This document shows positions 1-9,190 of a stretch of 64,000 bases of DNA, piece by piece. How positions within the stretch are numbered: position 1 is the stretch's first letter; every line of letters starts with the position of its first letter. The notes under the pieces were generated by a model. The model did no database searches. It worked only from the letters and a program-made list of their open reading frames with translations, and was not told the origin of the DNA. Position numbers and translations under genes: made by a program. Origin of the DNA: Bacteroidota bacterium (lineage in GTDB: Bacteria; Bacteroidota; Bacteroidia; 2-12-FULL-35-15); contig JADKIU010000002.1 in assembly GCA_016722565.1 (NCBI GenBank), positions 496,001 to 560,000 of the forward strand. Reading direction: 5' to 3'.

Positions 1-2
1 AC

Positions 3-803
3 TTGGCAGTTCCTTATTATGGACATGGCATGTCGTTGGCTGGATTGGGTAAAAAAGAAGAAGCGTTGTTGGATTTTGAAAAGGCTGTTACAATCGATCC
101 TAAATATGCTGAGGCACTTTGTGAAAGAGGTATCTTACTTATTTCGAAAGGGATCAAAGACAAAGGCTGTATGGATTTGCGCAAAGCAAAAATGATGAAA
201 AATGAAAAAGCGAAAGGGCTTTATGATTCAAATGCCTGCTCCCAAATGAGTACAACATTTATTACCAATGGTGATTCGAAAATGAATGCAAAAGATTATG
301 TTGGAGCTATTGCCGACTATACATCTGCGATTCAATTGAACAGTGATTCTGTGCAGCCGTATTTAAAACGTGCGGAATGCCAAGTTTTGCTTAAAAAATA
401 TGATAAAGCAATCACCGATTACAATAAAGCTTTGAAAATAAAACCCGATACAATCGCTATTATGTATCAACGCGGATTGGCTTATAATGCTGCATCAAAC
501 TATAAATTGGCTTTTGCGGACTTTTCATCTGTTATTAAACTGAGCCCGAATTATTACGAAGCATATATGCAAAGAGGTGCGGCCTGTGAAGGAATGGAAA
601 ATTTCAAGTCGGCCATGTATGACTATTCGGAAGCAATTAGAATTAAACCGAAAGATGGAACAGCTTATTATAAAAGAGGTTTAGCGAATCAAGATGCAAA
701 AGATTATAGTTTCTGTAAAGATTTTAAAATAGCAGCTTCACTAGGTATTGAAGAAGCAAAATCATTGGCTGAAAATTGCGGACCGCCTCCTCCAAAAAAA
801 TAA
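3..803 (+). CDS. TPR-repeat protein, 5' end outside window
   Basis: The frame is open to the left edge, so the true start lies outside the window and about 266 C-terminal residues are visible. They hold tandem tetratricopeptide repeats with the usual pattern (Y..RG.A....YD.AI.DY..AI.L.P), at roughly residues 10-60 and then four more from about 95 to 245. TPR arrays are protein-binding scaffolds, and no enzymatic domain is seen. The protein ends in a proline/lysine tail. pyrD follows after only 7 bases, so the two may be co-transcribed, but I see no functional link. Partner and location are unknown because any signal peptide would be upstream of the window. Confidence 0.85.
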   Translation: MAVPYYGHGMSLAGLGKKEEALLDFEKAVTIDPKYAEALCERGILLISKGIKDKGCMDLRKAKMMKNEKAKGLYDSNACSQMSTTFITNGDSKMNAKDYVGAIADYTSAIQLNSDSVQPYLKRAECQVLLKKYDKAITDYNKALKIKPDTIAIMYQRGLAYNAASNYKLAFADFSSVIKLSPNYYEAYMQRGAACEGMENFKSAMYDYSEAIRIKPKDGTAYYKRGLANQDAKDYSFCKDFKIAASLGIEEAKSLAENCGPPPPKK

Positions 804-810
804 TTCATGT

Positions 811-1848
811 ATGTACAAAAGCATCATTAAACCCATTTTTTTTCTTTTTGAACCAGAAAACATTCATCATATTGTTTTCAAAACCATTAAAATTCTTTGC
901 AAAATTCCTGGTGTTCCTTCACTTATTCGGAGCATGTATGTTGTGGATGATAAACGCCTGGAACGAAAACTTTTTGGATTAACATTCCCCAATCCTGTTG
1001 GCTTAGCAGCGGGATTTGATAAAGATGCTAAATTGTTTGATGAACTCGGCTACTATGGATTTGGATTTATTGAAATAGGAACATTAACTCCAAAAGCTCA
1101 ACCCGGCAATGAAAAACCGCGTATGTTTCGCTTGCCAGAAGATGAAGGCTTAATCAATCGTATGGGATTTAATAACGGTGGAGTAGAAGAAGCTGTTATT
1201 CGATTAAAAGAGAGAAAAACGTCCATTATCGTTGGTGGAAATATTGGAAAAAATAAAGTCACTCCGAATGAAGAAGCTGTGAGTGACTATGAAAAATGTT
1301 TTGAAGCCCTTTTTGATTATGTGGATTATTTTGTAGTAAATGTTAGCTCACCCAATACTCCGGGTTTACGTGAATTGCAAGATAAAGAACCATTGACAAA
1401 ATTACTGCTCCGTGTTAAAGAATTAAATGCACAGAAAAAAAATCCAAAGGCCATTCTCTTAAAGATTGCACCGGACTTAACCAATGAACAACTGGATGAT
1501 ATTATTGTTATTGTTAAAGAAACAAAAATAGATGGTGTGATAGCTACGAATACGACCATTGATAGAAGTAATTTAATAACCGCCAAATCAAAAATTGACG
1601 CTATCGGAGCCGGTGGGTTAAGCGGAAAACCCTTAACAAAAAGAGCAACAGAAGTAATCAAATACCTCAGCCAAAAGTCGAATAAATCATTCCCAATTAT
1701 TGCGGTTGGTGGTATTCACACCGGAGAAGATGCGATTGAAAAATTAAAAGCAGGAGCCAGTTTGGTTCAAATTTATACCGGATTTATTTATGAAGGTCCG
1801 GGCATTGTGAAAAAAATCAATAAAGAACTTTTAAAACAAGGAGTATGA
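811..1848 (+). CDS. pyrD: Dihydroorotate dehydrogenase (quinone), class 2
   Basis: This enzyme oxidises dihydroorotate to orotate in pyrimidine synthesis, passing electrons from FMN to membrane quinone. The 345-residue length fits class 2 enzymes. The N-terminal 40 residues are the hydrophobic membrane-associating extension of that class. The FMN barrel contains [11 protein letters not shown], the class 2 active-site segment [11 protein letters not shown] with the catalytic serine, and the late phosphate-binding segment IAVGGI..GEDA. ATG 811 was chosen because the upstream in-frame extension overlaps the TPR gene and lacks family similarity. The stop overlaps the next start (ATGA), so translation is probably coupled to the HMG-CoA lyase gene. 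A second pyrimidine gene, pyrC, lies near 29 kb. Confidence 0.95.
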   Translation: MYKSIIKPIFFLFEPENIHHIVFKTIKILCKIPGVPSLIRSMYVVDDKRLERKLFGLTFPNPVGLAAGFDKDAKLFDELGYYGFGFIEIGTLTPKAQPGNEKPRMFRLPEDEGLINRMGFNNGGVEEAVIRLKERKTSIIVGGNIGKNKVTPNEEAVSDYEKCFEALFDYVDYFVVNVSSPNTPGLRELQDKEPLTKLLLRVKELNAQKKNPKAILLKIAPDLTNEQLDDIIVIVKETKIDGVIATNTTIDRSNLITAKSKIDAIGAGGLSGKPLTKRATEVIKYLSQKSNKSFPIIAVGGIHTGEDAIEKLKAGASLVQIYTGFIYEGPGIVKKINKELLKQGV

Positions 1849-2692
1849 AACTAATCGAATGTCCACGTGATGCTATGCAAGGCATCCATGATTTCATTCC
1901 TACTGAAAAAAAGTCGCCTATATCAATTCGATTTTAAAGTGCGGATTTGATACGGTTGATTTTGGAAGTTTCGTTTCTCCGAAAGCCATCCCTCAGATGA
2001 AGGATACAGCTCAAGTATTAGAACAACTCGATTTATCATCTACTCAATCGAAACTACTGGCCATTGTTGCCAATACAAGAGGCGCTGAAGATGCGGTTGA
2101 GTTTGAAGAAATTTCATATTTAGGCTTTCCATTTTCAATATCAGAAACATTTCAACAACGCAATACTAATTCATCGATTGCCGAATCGCTTACACGTGTT
2201 GAAGAAATAAATGATTTATGTGTACGAAATAAAAAAGAGCTGGTCGTTTATATTTCCATGGCTTTCGGTAATCCTTATGGAGACGAATGGAGCAGTGATG
2301 TTGCAATTGCCTGGACAAAACGTTTAGCGCAAATGGGAATTAAAATTATTGCACTGAGTGATACCATTGGTGTTTCAAATCCGGAGAACATTAAAACGCT
2401 TTTTTCTAAATTGATTCCGGAGTTTCCTGGTGTGGAAATTGGCGCACACCTGCACACAACACCAACCACCTGGGAAGAAAAAATTCATGCTGCATACGCT
2501 TCCGGCTGTCGAAGATTTGACAGTGCAATAAAAGGATTTGGTGGCTGCCCGATGGCAACCGATAAACTAACAGGCAATATGCCAACGGAAAACTTGCTTA
2601 GCTATTTTAAGAATAACAATATTAAAACAGGAATAGATGATGTCGCATTTGATCATGCGATGCTTATATCCGGTAGCACCTTTCCATTATAA
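1845..2692 (+). CDS. Hydroxymethylglutaryl-CoA lyase, single-base frameshift
   Basis: HMG-CoA lyase cleaves HMG-CoA to acetyl-CoA and acetoacetate at the end of leucine breakdown. The start at 1845 (ATGA overlap with pyrD) gives [13 protein letters not shown], the strand carrying the catalytic Arg-Asp pair. The frame breaks at the A7 run 1906-1912 and continues one frame back to 2692. Restoring one A gives a continuous protein of about 282 residues, the usual family length. Downstream are the metal-binding GAHLHTT segment and the signature GFGGCPMA with the active-site cysteine, so selection on the whole protein appears intact. The break is either a sequencing error, a recent mutation or a programmed -1 shift (the site is A-AAA-AAG). 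A hotdog protein follows after 15 bases. Confidence 0.88.
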
Positions 2693-2707
2693 GAATGAAA
2701 ATCTAAA

Positions 2708-3190
2708 ATGGCCAATACTAAATTCCAGAGCTTAGTCAACAACTCATTTTTATTTCGCATTTATTTGCTAAAATCCTTACCGATGGCATTCATTGCAGGA
2801 GTTCGTGTAAAAGAATTATCGGAAGCAAAAGCGATCACAACCGTGAAGTTTGGTTGGTTAACCCAAAATCCATTTCGGTCGATGTATTTTGCTTGCCAAG
2901 CCATGGCAGCAGAAATGAGTACAGGTTTATTAGTAATGAATGCCATTTATAATTCCACTCCAGCCGTTTCCATGTTAATTGTGAAAAATCAAACAACCTA
3001 TCTCAAAAAAGCAGTGGGAAAAATTACATTTACCTGTAATGACGGAAATCATATTGCTGAAATAATCACCAAAGTTAAGCTAGGAGGAGAGGGCATAACT
3101 ACCGACCTAAAATCAATTGGCATAGACGAACAAGGAGATACAGTTGCTGAATTTATTTTTACATGGTCGTTGAAAGCTAAAGTTAAATAG
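2708..3190 (+). CDS. DUF4442 hotdog-fold thioesterase-like protein
   Basis: This 160-residue protein has the DUF4442 pattern of the hotdog superfamily, in which many members are acyl-CoA thioesterases. Visible features are a central helix with the stretch FRSMYFACQAMAAEMSTG, preceded by a glycine-rich strand region and followed by beta strands to the C-terminus. It lies 15 bases after HMG-CoA lyase and probably shares its transcript, which suggests acyl-CoA handling, but this is inference from neighbourhood. No signal peptide is present, so it is probably cytoplasmic. A canonical thioesterase catalytic residue cannot be assigned by eye. Confidence 0.75.
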   Translation: MANTKFQSLVNNSFLFRIYLLKSLPMAFIAGVRVKELSEAKAITTVKFGWLTQNPFRSMYFACQAMAAEMSTGLLVMNAIYNSTPAVSMLIVKNQTTYLKKAVGKITFTCNDGNHIAEIITKVKLGGEGITTDLKSIGIDEQGDTVAEFIFTWSLKAKVK

Positions 3191-3243
3191 TTTTTAACAG
3201 CCGGTTTTTGATTATTTAACAAACCAACTTGTCTTTTTATGAT

Positions 3244-3251
3244 TATCTTTG
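3244..3251 (+). promoter_or_regulatory. Probable -7 element of desaturase promoter
   Basis: TATCTTTG matches the Bacteroidota -7 consensus TAnnTTTG exactly and lies 24 bases before the desaturase ATG. No clear -33 TTTG is at ideal spacing, so the call rests on the -7 box and its position. Confidence 0.5.
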
Positions 3252-3275
3252 AGGTATATCAATAAATAATTGCGC

Positions 3276-4343
3276 ATGCAAAGAGTTAGTTTCAACAACA
3301 AGAACAGTGTTTTTTTTAACGCACTAAAAGAAAAAGTAGATTCCTATTTCAAATCAAACAACATCAAAGAAACCGGAAACTTCAAATTATACCTAAAAAC
3401 GATTATCCTTTCTATAACAGCCATTTCCTTTTATGTTGTTTTAGTGTTTTTTACGCCCAATGTCTGGATATCTTTAGCATTATGTGCTTTGCTAGGCTTT
3501 AACTTAGCCGCCATCGGATTTAACACCATGCACGATGGAGCTCATGGAAGTTTCTCCACAAAAACTTGGGTAAATGAATTAATGGGATATTCATTAAATG
3601 CAATGGGTGGAAGTGTTTATTTATGGAAATACAAACACAATGTCAACCATCACTCTTTCACGAATATTGAAGGAATGGACGATGATATTGATATCAAACC
3701 ATGGATTCGAGTTCACAGTGATCAAAAGAAACATTGGTATCATCGTTTTCAGCACATTTATTGGGTTGGATTGTATGGTGTAACGTATTTACTTTGGATT
3801 TTTGTTCAAGACTTTAAGAAGTACTTTACCGGTAAAGTAGGCGATCTTCCTTTCCGTAAAATGGATGTAAAAGAACATTTCATTTTCTGGATCAGTAAAT
3901 TGCTTTATATCGCAGCATTTATTGTATTGCCCATCTTTATGGTTGGCGTATTGGAAACCATCATTGGCTACTTGGTGACATCATTCGTTTGTGGCTTTGT
4001 GATAGCAGTTGTATTTCAGTTGGCGCATATTGTTGAAGATGCTGCTTTTGAAACACCAACTTCTGAGAATCATAAAGTAGAAGCAGAGTGGGCGGTACAC
4101 CAAATTCAAACCACAGCAAATTTTGCTACAAAAAGTAAAATCGTTTCTTGGTTTACAGGAGGATTAAACTTTCAAGTAGAACACCACTTATTTCCGCGTA
4201 TTAGTCATGTTCATTATCCGAAAATTTCTCAGTTGGTTCGTGAAACCTGTGAGCAGTTCAATGTTACGTACTTGGAGTTCCCAACGGTGATGAGTGCTGT
4301 GCGTTCACATGTGGTGCATTTGAAACATGTAGGACAGAATTAA
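3276..4343 (+). CDS. Membrane fatty acyl-CoA desaturase (front-end type)
   Basis: This is a 355-residue integral-membrane di-iron desaturase that introduces a double bond into acyl chains of membrane lipids. All three histidine boxes are present: HDGAH at residues 86-90, HNVNHH at 121-126, and QVEHH ending at 304. The Q at the third box is typical of delta-6/front-end and linoleoyl-CoA-like desaturases. Hydrophobic segments lie at about 42-60, 64-82, 160-178, 205-250. ATG 3276 was chosen over an upstream TTG. The gene has its own promoter-like element and ends at an intrinsic terminator, so it is probably monocistronic. Substrate chain length and regiospecificity cannot be read from sequence. 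Confidence 0.9.
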   Translation: MQRVSFNNKNSVFFNALKEKVDSYFKSNNIKETGNFKLYLKTIILSITAISFYVVLVFFTPNVWISLALCALLGFNLAAIGFNTMHDGAHGSFSTKTWVNELMGYSLNAMGGSVYLWKYKHNVNHHSFTNIEGMDDDIDIKPWIRVHSDQKKHWYHRFQHIYWVGLYGVTYLLWIFVQDFKKYFTGKVGDLPFRKMDVKEHFIFWISKLLYIAAFIVLPIFMVGVLETIIGYLVTSFVCGFVIAVVFQLAHIVEDAAFETPTSENHKVEAEWAVHQIQTTANFATKSKIVSWFTGGLNFQVEHHLFPRISHVHYPKISQLVRETCEQFNVTYLEFPTVMSAVRSHVVHLKHVGQN

Positions 4344-4371
4344 TTTGAAAATACAAATCAATATTAAAAAG

Positions 4372-4399
4372 AAAGGAGCTCGATTGGGCTCCTTTTTTT
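4372..4399. terminator. Bidirectional intrinsic terminator
   Basis: Stem AGGAGC/GCTCCT with an 8-base loop, preceded by A residues and followed by T7. It lies between the convergent desaturase and OmpA-like genes and could serve both. Confidence 0.75.
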
Positions 4400-4402
4400 A
4401 TT

Positions 4403-5179
4403 TTATTTTGTCGAATTTGGAGAGATGTAATCTTTTCTTAAAACTGAAATTGAAACACTTCTATTGTCATCATTTTCTTTATTCACTTTAGCGAGATTAT
4501 ATATTTCGTCTTTATAAACATTTAACACCAATCTATCTTGTTCAATTCCTTTTGAAATTAACATTTGGTATATCTTCTTGGCTCTTTCCTTTGACAATTC
4601 AACCTTTAACTCTTCGTCTGAAGAAACATTTGCAGACAACTCAATTACCCAATTCTTTCTCAACATTAAAAGTCCCACAAAGCAGTCAATTATTGAATCT
4701 ACATTTTTTAGTCCTAGCCATTCTGTAGCAAATAAATCGCTACTATTCTTCTTAAAATTAAACTCAGGAAAGTTAATATGCTGGTAATACGAAACTAAGC
4801 AATCATCAAAATGATGATTAAGTGTGCTGTCAGAAAAGACAAATTCATATCTTCTGCTGCTATTAAAAAAACAATAGTCATCACACCAACCATAAGTGCA
4901 ACTGCCATATTTAAGTCCTTTATGCTCACCAACAATATTATCTACTTTGGTACCCAGCAGATATTTTGTTTCTTTTCTAAAACAATTCGTAAACAAATAA
5001 TTTCCAGAAGAATCTGTTGTTACTTCGATTATTGATTGATCGCTGCCAACTACCCTCATTAAAACTCCTTGAACTCCTTGGTTTGTTTTGCAGTCCGATA
5101 TCTTCCCAACAATAGTCAACCCATTATCCTGCCCAATTAGAGCTCCAGTAAATAACAAAAACACAACGATTAATCTCAT
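4403..5179 (-). CDS. Secreted OmpA-C-like protein with N-terminal carboxypeptidase-regulatory-like domain
   Basis: This is a 258-residue exported protein. Residues 1-16 form a signal peptide ending near GQD. Residues about 22-75 resemble a carboxypeptidase-regulatory-like beta-sandwich (TIVGKISDCKTNQGVQGVLM... TDSSGNYLF), common in Bacteroidota surface proteins. Residues about 170-250 match an OmpA/MotB peptidoglycan-binding fold: a strand with VIELSANVSSDEEL, the helix ELSKERAKKIYQMLISKGI, and NDDNRSVSISV, the usual NRRV position. It probably sits in the periplasm or is anchored at the cell wall. The middle segment is cysteine- and tyrosine-rich and unrecognised. It is 58 bases from the upstream T9SS gene but separated by a terminator. 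Confidence 0.7.
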   Translation of the reverse strand: MRLIVVFLLFTGALIGQDNGLTIVGKISDCKTNQGVQGVLMRVVGSDQSIIEVTTDSSGNYLFTNCFRKETKYLLGTKVDNIVGEHKGLKYGSCTYGWCDDYCFFNSSRRYEFVFSDSTLNHHFDDCLVSYYQHINFPEFNFKKNSSDLFATEWLGLKNVDSIIDCFVGLLMLRKNWVIELSANVSSDEELKVELSKERAKKIYQMLISKGIEQDRLVLNVYKDEIYNLAKVNKENDDNRSVSISVLRKDYISPNSTK

Positions 5180-5189
5180 CTTTTAAAAT

Positions 5190-5222
5190 AAAAAAGAGGA
5201 ACCCAATTGGATTCCTCTTCTT
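5190..5222 (-). terminator. Intrinsic terminator of the FG-GAP T9SS gene
   Basis: Near-perfect stem AAGAGGAA/TTCCTCTT with a central CCAATTGG, flanked by an A run that reads as a T run on the minus strand. It lies just past the stop at 5238. Confidence 0.75.
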
Positions 5223-5237
5223 ATCAATAATATTAAA

Positions 5238-8138
5238 CTATTTCGTTAAAGTCAACTTGCTCACCAATTTATTGTTTTCATTCCTGATTGCAATAAAGTA
5301 AGTTCCTGCATTCAATTCATTTACATCCAACTGAATGGTTTGTCCTTGCATTGGATCTTGAACAGAAGCTGTTTTCACCAATCGTCCCATTACATCTGTA
5401 ATTTCAATAACAGTGGTTGAATTCATTCCGTAATTAAACGTAACGTTTACTTCCGAACTAGCAGGGTTAGGGTAAATAACCACACCATTGTTTTCATCAA
5501 TTGCTGAAATTCCGGTTGTTCCGGTAATGGTTGCTACAACAGGAACACGTGGTGAACTGCTACAATTAATCGGTGCACCTTCAATTTTCCAATCGTAGAA
5601 ATAATAATAATACAATGGTCCTTGGTTAGACCCTGTTAATGAAACAAAACCAGCCAATGTGTATGGATAAGCAACAGCTGAAGCACTACGTTGCATTTTC
5701 GGATTGGTACTTCCAAAACTAGTTGTGTTTGTTGCTCCATCAGTCGTCAAATGATAACCTGTTCCCGGTGTCAAAGCAAAATTTAAGGTGATGATCGTTG
5801 TATCAGCCGGTAAATTGATTGTCAAACTATTAATCGTAGTTAACGAAGCATCTTGCAATAAGATTTGTCTAACACCAGCAGTGTTGGTATATACTTTTAC
5901 GGTTTGAAGTGTACATGCACCAATTACATCAAAGTCAACAGAACCATTGGTTGTTGCTCCGGTTGAATACAAACTTGAACCAGTATGATCTGGTTGTCCG
6001 GTATATCCAATTGCTCCTGGATATACATTTGTTTCATCAATATAATACGTAGTTGTTGTGCTAATAACCGGTGTGCTATAACTTGTTCCTGTTCCTACAG
6101 ATGTTCCTCCGGTAGATGCAGTATACCAATTAATTGTTCCACCTGCGCCTGCAGCCGATAAATTTAAAGATATAGGTCCAATTCCTGCGGTACCTGTTCC
6201 AGTTGGAGAAGCGGGAGAAGCAAAAACAGTAACACTTGTTGGAGGAGCTGTCCACGTTTGACACAATCCAGTTGTTGTTAAATTATAGGTTCCTGAAATA
6301 AGAGGATTGATTGTTTGAGTTGTTGCCGTAAATCCACTTGGGCCTGTCCAGCTATACGCAGTTGCAGAAGTACTGGTTAATGCCAATGTTCCTCCGCAAG
6401 AATTTGAACCGGAAGTAACAACGGATGGTGTTTCATCCGGATTCATGGTTACCGTAATTAATGGAGAAAGGTTGGTGCAACCTGCAGCATTGGTAACAAC
6501 TACATAATAGTTACCAGTTGCAGCAACCGAAATGGATGGAGTAGTAGCTCCATTTGACCATAAGTAAGAGGTATAACCTGCCGGAGCATTTAAGCTAACA
6601 GAACCTCCTGTACAAAATGAATGTGGTCCGGGAATAACATTATTTGTAATGGAGCACCCACCTTCAATAACTGTTACAAATTGTCCGGCACTTAACGTTC
6701 CAAACGTATTGGTTAATCCAGATGGCCATTCAATTGTTGCAGATGTAATAGAAGCATCAGAGCCCAATCCGAAATGTAAATCAAATGAATTTTCTGTTCC
6801 GTATGATTCGCCAGCTCTTACTTCACGCACTTGCGTTCCAAAAGAACCTGTGATTATTACTTTTGCACCAATTGCACCATCATTGCTTGTCGTTCCAGTC
6901 AAATGGAACGTGATAAAATTATTTGAATTTCCATCGTTCATCCACAATACATCATCCGTTGCTGTTGGAGTATTGTAAACGTTACCGTAAGAAGATACCA
7001 AGTCGATAAATCCATCGTGGTTCAAATCCCCTGCAGCAAAAGATAAGAAGGTTGTCATTGCTCCACCAAAAGCATTCGTTGCTTGTGTATAGGTTCCATC
7101 GTGATTGTTTTTGTATAAACGTAAACCCGGACCTGAAATTAAAATATCCAACCATCCGTCATTATCAAAATCTTCAACAAATGATTCGATTGCATCAAAG
7201 GAAGTTGAGAACCCTGAACCGGCCGTTACATCCGTGAATACACCGGAACCGTTGTTCGAAAAAATCTGGCTGTTTTCACCGTGATTGGTTAATACAACAT
7301 CTTGATCACCATCATTATCTAAATCACCAAAACTGGATGTCCAAGTTTGTTTGTAATTTCCAACTGCCTCTAAGCCTGTTGCAGCAGCATCTTCTACGAA
7401 TCCGCCAGCACCGTTGTTTCTAAATAAACGATCTCTTCTTCTTTGGTCATTCGAGCTGGAAGCACTTTGACGGCAATGTGCGATGTATAAATCCAAATCG
7501 CCATCATTATCAATGTCTAACCAAACACTGCCATAATTCCCTGAATCGTAGGGATCGCCACCATAGGTCATCCCTGGATTGATTTCTGTATCAATTAATG
7601 CAGTTGTTAAAGTCATTGTCCCTGCATTGTTTTTATAAATTTTCATGTAATCATTGTCATCACATACAGCTAAATCTACCCAACCATCATTATCAATGTC
7701 TCCAAAGGTGATGTTTTGAACGAAATACGAACCACTTAAAACAGTAGTCGTAGTAGTGATGGTACTTCCCGACCAAAATAATTTAACTAAAGACGTTGAT
7801 CCAGCTCCGGTTGCAACATCTTTCCAACCATTGTGATCCACATCAGCTACTGCCATTCCCCAAACATTTCCTGCACCAACATCTCCTAAGTTGTAATGGG
7901 TAAATGTACCATTGATGTTTTGCAATTGAACAACTAAGTCGCTTGCCTGATCCATTTTAACAATGTCATCCAGACCGTCATTATTGACATCCACAACAGT
8001 AATTGAGTTACCACTGTGCGTTGCAGTTGGTGTTAAACTATTCTTGTTGGTGAAAGAGAACTGTGCATTCATTCCAAGCACACCTATAAGGCAAGTGGAA
8101 GTAAGCAGCATTGATTTTCGTAATGTAGATTTTACCAT
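5238..8138 (-). CDS. Large T9SS-secreted FG-GAP/VCBS repeat protein with ASPIC/UnbV domain
   Basis: This 966-residue surface protein starts with a signal peptide (MVKSTLRKSMLLTSTCLIG... NAQ). Residues about 35-400 hold repeated Ca-binding FG-GAP/VCBS motifs (DVNNDGLDDIV, DVDHNGWKDVA, DIDNDGWVDLA, DLDNDGDQDVV), which build a beta-propeller. At about 420-490 is an ASPIC/UnbV-like segment (GAKVIITG.. QVREVRAGESYGTENS... ATIEWPSG). Ig-like or PKD-like modules follow. The last 80 residues (YPNPASSEV... GTYFIAIRNENNKLVSKLTLTK) form a T9SS type A sorting domain, so it is exported by T9SS and attached or released at the surface. Adhesion is a plausible role, but no enzymatic residues were recognised. 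A terminator follows the gene. Confidence 0.9.
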   Translation of the reverse strand: MVKSTLRKSMLLTSTCLIGVLGMNAQFSFTNKNSLTPTATHSGNSITVVDVNNDGLDDIVKMDQASDLVVQLQNINGTFTHYNLGDVGAGNVWGMAVADVDHNGWKDVATGAGSTSLVKLFWSGSTITTTTTVLSGSYFVQNITFGDIDNDGWVDLAVCDDNDYMKIYKNNAGTMTLTTALIDTEINPGMTYGGDPYDSGNYGSVWLDIDNDGDLDLYIAHCRQSASSSNDQRRRDRLFRNNGAGGFVEDAAATGLEAVGNYKQTWTSSFGDLDNDGDQDVVLTNHGENSQIFSNNGSGVFTDVTAGSGFSTSFDAIESFVEDFDNDGWLDILISGPGLRLYKNNHDGTYTQATNAFGGAMTTFLSFAAGDLNHDGFIDLVSSYGNVYNTPTATDDVLWMNDGNSNNFITFHLTGTTSNDGAIGAKVIITGSFGTQVREVRAGESYGTENSFDLHFGLGSDASITSATIEWPSGLTNTFGTLSAGQFVTVIEGGCSITNNVIPGPHSFCTGGSVSLNAPAGYTSYLWSNGATTPSISVAATGNYYVVVTNAAGCTNLSPLITVTMNPDETPSVVTSGSNSCGGTLALTSTSATAYSWTGPSGFTATTQTINPLISGTYNLTTTGLCQTWTAPPTSVTVFASPASPTGTGTAGIGPISLNLSAAGAGGTINWYTASTGGTSVGTGTSYSTPVISTTTTYYIDETNVYPGAIGYTGQPDHTGSSLYSTGATTNGSVDFDVIGACTLQTVKVYTNTAGVRQILLQDASLTTINSLTINLPADTTIITLNFALTPGTGYHLTTDGATNTTSFGSTNPKMQRSASAVAYPYTLAGFVSLTGSNQGPLYYYYFYDWKIEGAPINCSSSPRVPVVATITGTTGISAIDENNGVVIYPNPASSEVNVTFNYGMNSTTVIEITDVMGRLVKTASVQDPMQGQTIQLDVNELNAGTYFIAIRNENNKLVSKLTLTK

Positions 8139-8233
8139 GATCGTTTTTATTAGTTGAAAGGTGTATTTATAATTGATGAAAATACAATTTATTTTGTTGA
8201 TTTACAAAGAAATCCTGTTAAATTTCTGTGAAC

Positions 8234-8267
8234 AAAAAAAGGAACCTCAATTGAGATTCCTTTTTTT
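8234..8267 (-). terminator. Intrinsic terminator after fabI
   Basis: A7-GGAA.CTCAATTGAG.TTCC-T8 hairpin, nearly symmetrical, so usable on either strand. It probably ends the leftward fabI transcript. Confidence 0.7.
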
Positions 8268-8274
8268 TAACTAG

Positions 8275-8303
8275 TCAGATTTCTCCGCTTCGGTCGAAAT
8301 GAC
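8275..8303. repeat. Dispersed intergenic repeat fragment (TCATTTCGACCGAAGCGGAG type)
   Basis: Read on the minus strand, this segment runs TCATTTCGACCGAAGCGGAG then AAATCTGAC. From memory, it resembles a dispersed intergenic repeat common in Bacteroidota genomes. It sits between the fabI stop and its terminator. Only one copy was found in this window, so repeat status rests on general knowledge. Confidence 0.5.
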
Positions 8304-8311
8304 AACAATGC

Positions 8312-9127
8312 TTATTCAACCCCCAACTTAGTCATTACATCCATGCTAACTCCAGTAGTGGAATATCCACCATCATGGAATAAGTTCTGCATGGTTACCA
8401 TTCGAGTTAAGTCAGAGAAAAGGGTGATACAATAGTTTGCACAATCTTCTGCACTTGCATTTCCTAATGGAGCGATTGCATTGGCATAATCATAAAAATC
8501 ACCAAATCCTTTAATTCCTGTTCCAGCAGTTGTTTTTGTTGGAGATTGAGAAACGGTATTGATACGTACCTTTTTATCTAATCCGTAATGGTATCCGAAA
8601 CTACGAGCAATTGATTCCAACATCGCTTTGATGTCAGCCATATCGGTATAAAATGGATACGTGCGTTGGGCAGCCATATACGTAAGTGCAACAACACTTC
8701 CCCATTCATTGATGGCATCCATTTTTTTAGCCACAGCTAACATTTTATGCAATGACATTGCAGAAACATCAATTCCTTTTGCAAAGTAGTCGTAATTCGA
8801 TTCAGTATAAGGAATGTTTTTACGAATGTTTACGCTCATTCCGATCGAGTGAAGTACAAAATCAATTTTGCCACCTAAAACCTCTTGAGATTGGGTAAAA
8901 AGGTTGGTTAATTCTTCAACACTGGTTGCGTCAGCTGGAATAATTTGAGAATTGGTTTTTTCTGCCAATTTTTTAATTTCACCCATGCGCATTGCGATTG
9001 GTGCATTGGTAAGGACAAATGTAGCACCTTGTTCGTGCGCTTTTTCAGCTACTTTCCAAGCAATTGAATTTTCATCCAAAGCCCCTGTAATGATTCCGCG
9101 TTTTCCTTTTAATAAGTTGTATGACAT
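8312..9127 (-). CDS. fabI: Enoyl-[acyl-carrier-protein] reductase (NADH)
   Basis: FabI reduces the enoyl-ACP double bond in the last step of each fatty-acid elongation cycle. The 271-residue length fits. The short-chain dehydrogenase fold starts with KGKRGIITGALDENSIAW, the FabI-type cofactor loop. The active site has Tyr-x6-Lys in FYTDMADIKAM, and the substrate loop SQSPTKTTAGTGIKGF and C-terminal LFHDGGYSTTGVSMDVM are typical of FabI rather than FabL/FabK. It follows recN but has its own promoter-like box at 9174-9181. It is the last gene of the bamD-to-fabI block and probably essential unless another enoyl reductase exists. Confidence 0.95.
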   Translation of the reverse strand: MSYNLLKGKRGIITGALDENSIAWKVAEKAHEQGATFVLTNAPIAMRMGEIKKLAEKTNSQIIPADATSVEELTNLFTQSQEVLGGKIDFVLHSIGMSVNIRKNIPYTESNYDYFAKGIDVSAMSLHKMLAVAKKMDAINEWGSVVALTYMAAQRTYPFYTDMADIKAMLESIARSFGYHYGLDKKVRINTVSQSPTKTTAGTGIKGFGDFYDYANAIAPLGNASAEDCANYCITLFSDLTRMVTMQNLFHDGGYSTTGVSMDVMTKLGVE

Positions 9128-9173
9128 ATATTTTTAGTTAGAAATTTGTTGAATTTTGAATGTTTGTTAAAGA

Positions 9174-9181
9174 CAAATATA
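9174..9181 (-). promoter_or_regulatory. Probable fabI promoter -7 element
   Basis: On the minus strand this reads TATATTTG, an exact match to TAnnTTTG, 46 bases before the fabI ATG, in the gap after recN. A clear -33 box is not seen. Confidence 0.5.
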
Positions 9182-9190
9182 ACAATAAGT

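Noticed and set aside
748..810. Longer pyrD start overlapping the TPR gene
   Set aside because: The additional residues show no family similarity and overlap another coding frame; ATG 811 fits class 2 enzymes.
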